Assembly: GCA_040507005.1 (NCBI GenBank)
Contig: JBEVVS010000072.1
Location: 1-64,000, forward strand
Direction of reading: 5' to 3'
DNA length: 64,000 nucleotides
Source: Thiodiazotropha sp040507005
GTDB lineage: Bacteria > Pseudomonadota > Gammaproteobacteria > Chromatiales > Chromatiaceae
The notes under the pieces were generated by a model. The model did no database searches, had not been told where the DNA came from, and saw only the letters and a list, made by a program, of their open reading frames with translations. Positions 60,460 through 64,000 of this stretch are shown here, piece after piece. Position 1 is the stretch's first letter; each line of letters starts with the position of its first letter. Position numbers and translations under genes: made by a program.

Positions 60460-61575
60460 TTAATCCCACAGTTCTAAACACAGTCCACTCAATTCGGTAA
60501 AGTCTATTCTACCTGTCACTTCGTAGATTGGGACACTCTTCAGCAGGGCCAGGTAAGGAGCCGGCTGAAGCGCTTCATCATCCCTTAGAAATTCCCCCAG
60601 AGCGTCCTGAAAGAAGGGCCCTGGAGATTTCATCACCGCGTTTAGCAGTTCACTGCGTTGCCCGATATCGATCTTTGCCATCTTAAGGGGGGAGCTATCC
60701 TCTCTGCGCCAGTTCAAGATCACCATCCCATCCAGGGTTACGGGTGTGGAGGTGTCGATGCGACCAGGGCCATAGAGCCGTTCCACATCCACGTCGTACT
60801 TCTCTTCGAGTTCCCAAAGCTCCTGTTTCGGCAAGCGCAACAGCTGTTCCCTTCTCTGTGCGTCCATCAGCGGCGAGAGTCGCGGACTGTTCACCAGAGT
60901 GCCTGGGTTGATGCGGGGAAGCTTGGGGATGCCCAGCGCCTCCACCCTGACACCTTGGCGGCGCAGAAACAGCCTGTCATTGGTCACATAACGGCTCTTC
61001 GGATGTTCCATCAGATGCAGCATCAGGGTCGATTTGCCGCCTCCGGAAAAACCGGCCATGGCAATCCCATGCCCATTCAGCACCAAACTGGCGGCATGAC
61101 AGATCAGCCACTCCCGCTGCTGCAGCCAGTTCATCACCTGTGAATTGATGAAATTGATCAGCTGGTTGTCATAGGCCATACAGGGCCCGACCGCGATGCG
61201 CCACTGTTCACTCTGCAGGAACAGCATGCCGGTGCGTACTTTGAATATCAGGCGCCCATCGGTCAGATCGAGATAGGCATCCTTGCGTCCACGCTTACCC
61301 GCCTCACGGCGCCAGTCGATGAATGGCAGGCCGGTCTCGAGCTTTTCACCCTCAATGGCAACGACTTCGATCGTCGCCAGTCCCCTGTGCCTGGGCAGGT
61401 GATGAAAATAGACCCGCAACCGATTCAGCAAAGATTGGCTGTTGGAACGAATCAGCAGGTTACATTCGCCTATCGCCAGCTGCAGCGGCTCCTCGACCAG
61501 GGTCACCCCTTGTAAGAGCCGCGTTGCTGTATCCTTGGCATCTGTGATCCCGGCCCATTCAGCGGCTGCACTCAT
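60460..61575 (-). CDS. HprK-related kinase B (GAK system)
   Basis: A 371-residue protein related to HPr kinase/phosphorylase. The P-loop AGFSGGGKSTL is near residues 174-184, inside a HprK-type fold (WLICHAASLVLNGHGIAM before it, YVTNDRLFLRR after it, where HprK has its acidic catalytic region). No HPr protein gene is beside it. Kinases of this type occur with an ATP-grasp enzyme as the GAK (grasp-and-kinase) system, whose substrate is unknown. Its ATG overlaps the ATP-grasp stop as TGATG, so the two are coupled. Confidence 0.85.
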   Translation of the reverse strand: MSAAAEWAGITDAKDTATRLLQGVTLVEEPLQLAIGECNLLIRSNSQSLLNRLRVYFHHLPRHRGLATIEVVAIEGEKLETGLPFIDWRREAGKRGRKDAYLDLTDGRLIFKVRTGMLFLQSEQWRIAVGPCMAYDNQLINFINSQVMNWLQQREWLICHAASLVLNGHGIAMAGFSGGGKSTLMLHLMEHPKSRYVTNDRLFLRRQGVRVEALGIPKLPRINPGTLVNSPRLSPLMDAQRREQLLRLPKQELWELEEKYDVDVERLYGPGRIDTSTPVTLDGMVILNWRREDSSPLKMAKIDIGQRSELLNAVMKSPGPFFQDALGEFLRDDEALQPAPYLALLKSVPIYEVTGRIDFTELSGLCLELWD

Positions 61576-62462
61576 GCTTCCAGTTCCTCCAGCATATAGG
61601 CCACATAACGGGATGGCACATCGATGCCTATCCCCTCCTGCGCCCCACGGAAGCCGCCAAATGCAGAGACCTCGAAGATTACCGGTCCCTGCTCTGTCTC
61701 CGCCACATCGACGGTGGTGAAATCGAGGCCGAAGAGACCCTGGGCTTTACGCGCCAGGTCCACCAGTGATCCATCGGCAGCATACCCCTCGTAGTGGCCG
61801 CCGCTCCTGATGGTGGTATTCCAGGCACCCGACTTGCCCACCCTGGCGTAGCTGCCCAGATAGTCGCCATCGAGGAAGACCATCCCCAGATCCTGTCCCG
61901 GCAAGGCAATTTTTTTCTGGATATACATCACAGGATTGTCCGCCCGGAAGGCCTCTATCTGTTGCAGTAACTGCTGTGGATCCTGCTCCGCATCGATCAC
62001 CGTCATGCCACGAGCCTTGGTGGAATAGAGGGGTTTGAAGACCGCCGAACCGAATGCAGCCACCGCTGCGGCGGCAATGGCAGGGTTCTCGGTCACCCGG
62101 GTCGGCGGCATGGGAATCCCTGCGTTATAGAGTGACAGGGTGCAACTGAGGCGATCGATAAGGCGGATGATCCGCTCCACCTTGCTGAACACCCGCACCC
62201 CGGCCCGTTGCAGCTGCCGCAACATCTCGAGCCGATCGAGCACGTGGGGGCTGTAGGTCTCGCTGATCTTTTTCACCACCAGGGCATCGAGCTGGGTCAA
62301 GTCATGACCTCGATAGAGCAGCCTGCCACTGTCGAGCTCGGCACACACCTCGGCCATATCGATCACCAAACGGAATCCGGTGGCCTCCTTCACCGCATCG
62401 GCCAGGGCCTCGGTGGACCATTTTCCAGGGATGCCGACGACACCGATTCTCGGTCTATCCAA
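61572..62462 (-). CDS. ATP-grasp enzyme (GAK system)
   Basis: A 296-residue protein of the RimK-like ATP-grasp family, which joins a carboxylate (through an acyl phosphate) to an amine or thiol. Visible parts are the N-terminal domain (RIGVVGIPGKWSTEALADAV), ATP-binding lysine strand AVFKPLYSTKARGMTVI near 141-157, QKKIALPGQDLGMVFL, and the late metal-binding FEVSAFGGFRGAQEG near 270-284. Start is TTG at 62462 with GGAG seven bases before it. It overlaps the kinase gene before it by eight bases and the HprK-related gene after it by four. Confidence 0.82.
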   Translation of the reverse strand: MDRPRIGVVGIPGKWSTEALADAVKEATGFRLVIDMAEVCAELDSGRLLYRGHDLTQLDALVVKKISETYSPHVLDRLEMLRQLQRAGVRVFSKVERIIRLIDRLSCTLSLYNAGIPMPPTRVTENPAIAAAAVAAFGSAVFKPLYSTKARGMTVIDAEQDPQQLLQQIEAFRADNPVMYIQKKIALPGQDLGMVFLDGDYLGSYARVGKSGAWNTTIRSGGHYEGYAADGSLVDLARKAQGLFGLDFTTVDVAETEQGPVIFEVSAFGGFRGAQEGIGIDVPSRYVAYMLEELEA

Positions 62463-64000
62463 TGAATATCTCCTTCACGGGCACCACGAAAGGATGCTTG
62501 GGTTTAGATTCACTCTCCAGCAGCCTCTCCATCAGGTAGGTGGCGCGAGAGAACATGCGCTCAGACAGGGATTTGTCCAGAATGAAGCGGGTCGATGTGG
62601 CAAAGGAACGGATCAGGCCCAAGGCCAACCGGGTCTCGAAACTATGGTCCCCCTGCTCCCGGGCGAAGGCCTGGGCAAAACCATAAAAGGCGTGGCAGAG
62701 ATCCATGATCCGCTGCCTGACCCGGGGATCGAACACCTGCAGACGATAGTTGGAGACCATGAAGACACTCACGTCCTGCAGATAGTCCATATAGCTGGAG
62801 CGGTGCAGGTCGATGAAGTTGATCCGTTTCTCCTGGGGATCGAAGATGATGTTGTCCACATTGAAATCCCCGTGTATGTAGACGGAGAACGGCGCCTTCA
62901 CCCCAGCCTCAAAATCCTGCATCTGTTGCAGCAGATCGTCGAATGACGGTAGCGCCACACCACCGATAAGCGCTGCGGATTGTGCGAACTCGGGATGGAT
63001 GGCATAGACATCCTCCATGCGCTTGGCCAACTGTTTCATATAGGCAGCAGAGACGGCCTTTTTTGTCTTTGTCTCCAGCCACACCTGGCGCAGGGTCTGA
63101 GTGAGGTGATTCAGCGCCTGTTGCAGCAGCTCATCCGAACCATCCAACAGGATCTGTTCGAAGGTCTGTCCCGCCAGGTGTTCAATCAGCAGGGCGGCGG
63201 AATCCCCCTGTTTCTGATAGGCCAGGATCTTCGGCGCAAGACCGGGAAAGATCTCGTGCCAATCCTTGACCCGCTGCTTCTCCTCCTTCAGTTTGCGCTT
63301 GCGGCCATCCTTGAATATGGCATGGTAGCCGCCGCCCTCATCACCGCTGCTGAGGGCATTGATGGCGCTACCGGATTTGGTCTCGGCGATGGGTTTGAAC
63401 CTCAGACTCGAGACGTCGTTGGCTGACTTGAGTTCAGTCACCGAGGCATTGAAGGCGTGATAGCGATCGGTACTGAAATGCTGTCCCATGGAAGCGGAGA
63501 TGATCGCCTCGCTGATGCGCAGCATGGCATTTCCCATCTGCTCGATGATATGCGCCAACATCACCAGTGAGATACGGTCCGCCGGGTACTTGTCCCTCTT
63601 CGACATGCGTGAGTAGTGTTTGAGCTGTTTCTGATAGGCGCTATCCAGGTGTTGTTCCACCTTACCGATCTTCAAGGCCTGACGGGTATCCTTGGCTGAC
63701 AGAGCAGGCTCGATGGACTCAACCCCTTTGCTGACTCGCTTGATCATGGTGAGAAAGCCCTTCACCTTGAACATGCCCCGATGCTGGATGTGGGCGCTCT
63801 GCATCACCGCATCCCGACACAGCTCCACGATCCGCTCCAGTTGACTGGCGATCACCTCGATGGATCTCAGCTGCTGGTAATCCGCCGCCTCCTGATCCGA
63901 TGAGGCCATCTCGCGCAGACAATGTTTATGGATACTCAGCTTCAGGTTTTCCACATACCCCTGGCGGTCCAGCAGCCGCATGGAGATGGTTGCCGTCGGC
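62455..64000 (-). CDS. PhoU-like domain fused to an aminoglycoside-phosphotransferase-type kinase (5' end outside window)
   Basis: At least 508 residues from the ATG at 63981, but the frame stays open to the window edge (TATIS before the Met), so the true start is probably beyond 64000. Residues 1-200 are helical and PhoU-like, a phosphate-signalling fold (LDRQGYVENLKLSIHKH, QHRGMFKVKGFLTMI). Residues 220-490 are an APH-type kinase fold with catalytic HGDFNVDN near 371-378 and the metal-binding Asp in NFIDLHRSSYMDYLQD near 391-406. The substrate cannot be told; such kinases phosphorylate small molecules such as sugars, choline or homoserine. First visible gene of the GAK-type operon; further members may lie upstream. 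Confidence 0.82.
   Translation of the reverse strand, partial: PTATISMRLLDRQGYVENLKLSIHKHCLREMASSDQEAADYQQLRSIEVIASQLERIVELCRDAVMQSAHIQHRGMFKVKGFLTMIKRVSKGVESIEPALSAKDTRQALKIGKVEQHLDSAYQKQLKHYSRMSKRDKYPADRISLVMLAHIIEQMGNAMLRISEAIISASMGQHFSTDRYHAFNASVTELKSANDVSSLRFKPIAETKSGSAINALSSGDEGGGYHAIFKDGRKRKLKEEKQRVKDWHEIFPGLAPKILAYQKQGDSAALLIEHLAGQTFEQILLDGSDELLQQALNHLTQTLRQVWLETKTKKAVSAAYMKQLAKRMEDVYAIHPEFAQSAALIGGVALPSFDDLLQQMQDFEAGVKAPFSVYIHGDFNVDNIIFDPQEKRINFIDLHRSSYMDYLQDVSVFMVSNYRLQVFDPRVRQRIMDLCHAFYGFAQAFAREQGDHSFETRLALGLIRSFATSTRFILDKSLSERMFSRATYLMERLLESESKPKHPFVVPVKEIFIG

Overview
The window reads as a chromosomal stretch of a gammaproteobacterium. Supporting marks are the pilT/pilU block divergent from yggS-proC-yggT-yggU, the rpsF-rpsR-(DUF2232)-rplI-dnaB-alr-radA run, coaBC-algC-argB-slmA-pyrE order, SlmA itself, and prfB-lysS with an RF2 frameshift. 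A DsrE-family protein, a ten-haem cytochrome and two TauE/SafE-type permeases fit a sulfur-oxidising relative of the Chromatiales (for example the Sedimenticola/Thiodiazotropha group). That placement is inference from gene content, not from a marker-gene search. No rRNA, tRNA, CRISPR array, phage or intact insertion sequence was seen.

Layout. 1-3.4 kb: AT-rich accessory end with a truncated basic protein, a small membrane protein, a SAM methyltransferase and an OFA-type MFS permease. 3.6-10.5 kb: secreted and redox proteins on the minus strand (decahaem PKD cytochrome, a CTERM-sorted exoprotein, a two-part secreted protein, an exported DsrE-like protein, a V4R-like protein). 10.7-13.1 kb: small proteins of unknown role (membrane protein, DUF1820, ankyrin lipoprotein). 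13.2-18.2 kb: twitching motility ATPases PilT/PilU and the divergent yggS-proC-yggT-yggU operon. 18.3-26 kb: dynamin-like GTPase, DUF4426, TauE-like/AmpG permeases, pyrE, a 214-bp element with 32-bp inverted repeats, a second TauE permease and a DUF4124 protein. 26-42 kb: long housekeeping minus-strand run (slmA, argB, algC, coaBC, radA, alr, dnaB, rplI, rpsR, rpsF, an outer-membrane barrel, rlmB, rnr); dut, expected between coaBC and algC, is absent. 42-47 kb: CPA2 antiporter, lysS, prfB. 47-56 kb: an ECF-like sigma protein, a GT2/nucleosidase/SDR/trmO operon, a degenerate GGDEF-EAL response regulator, and an MsbA-like exporter.

56-64 kb is the most unusual part. It is one tightly packed minus-strand operon running PhoU-phosphotransferase kinase, ATP-grasp enzyme, HprK-related kinase, SixA-Nudix fusion, histidine phosphatase, metallophosphoesterase, amphi-Trp protein, pncC and thpR. 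The kinase plus ATP-grasp core matches what is known as the GAK (grasp-and-kinase) system, whose substrate is not known. Here it sits with four phosphate-ester hydrolase domains and a PhoU domain, which suggests a phosphate- or polyphosphate-linked modification/demodification pathway. The operon continues beyond the right edge.
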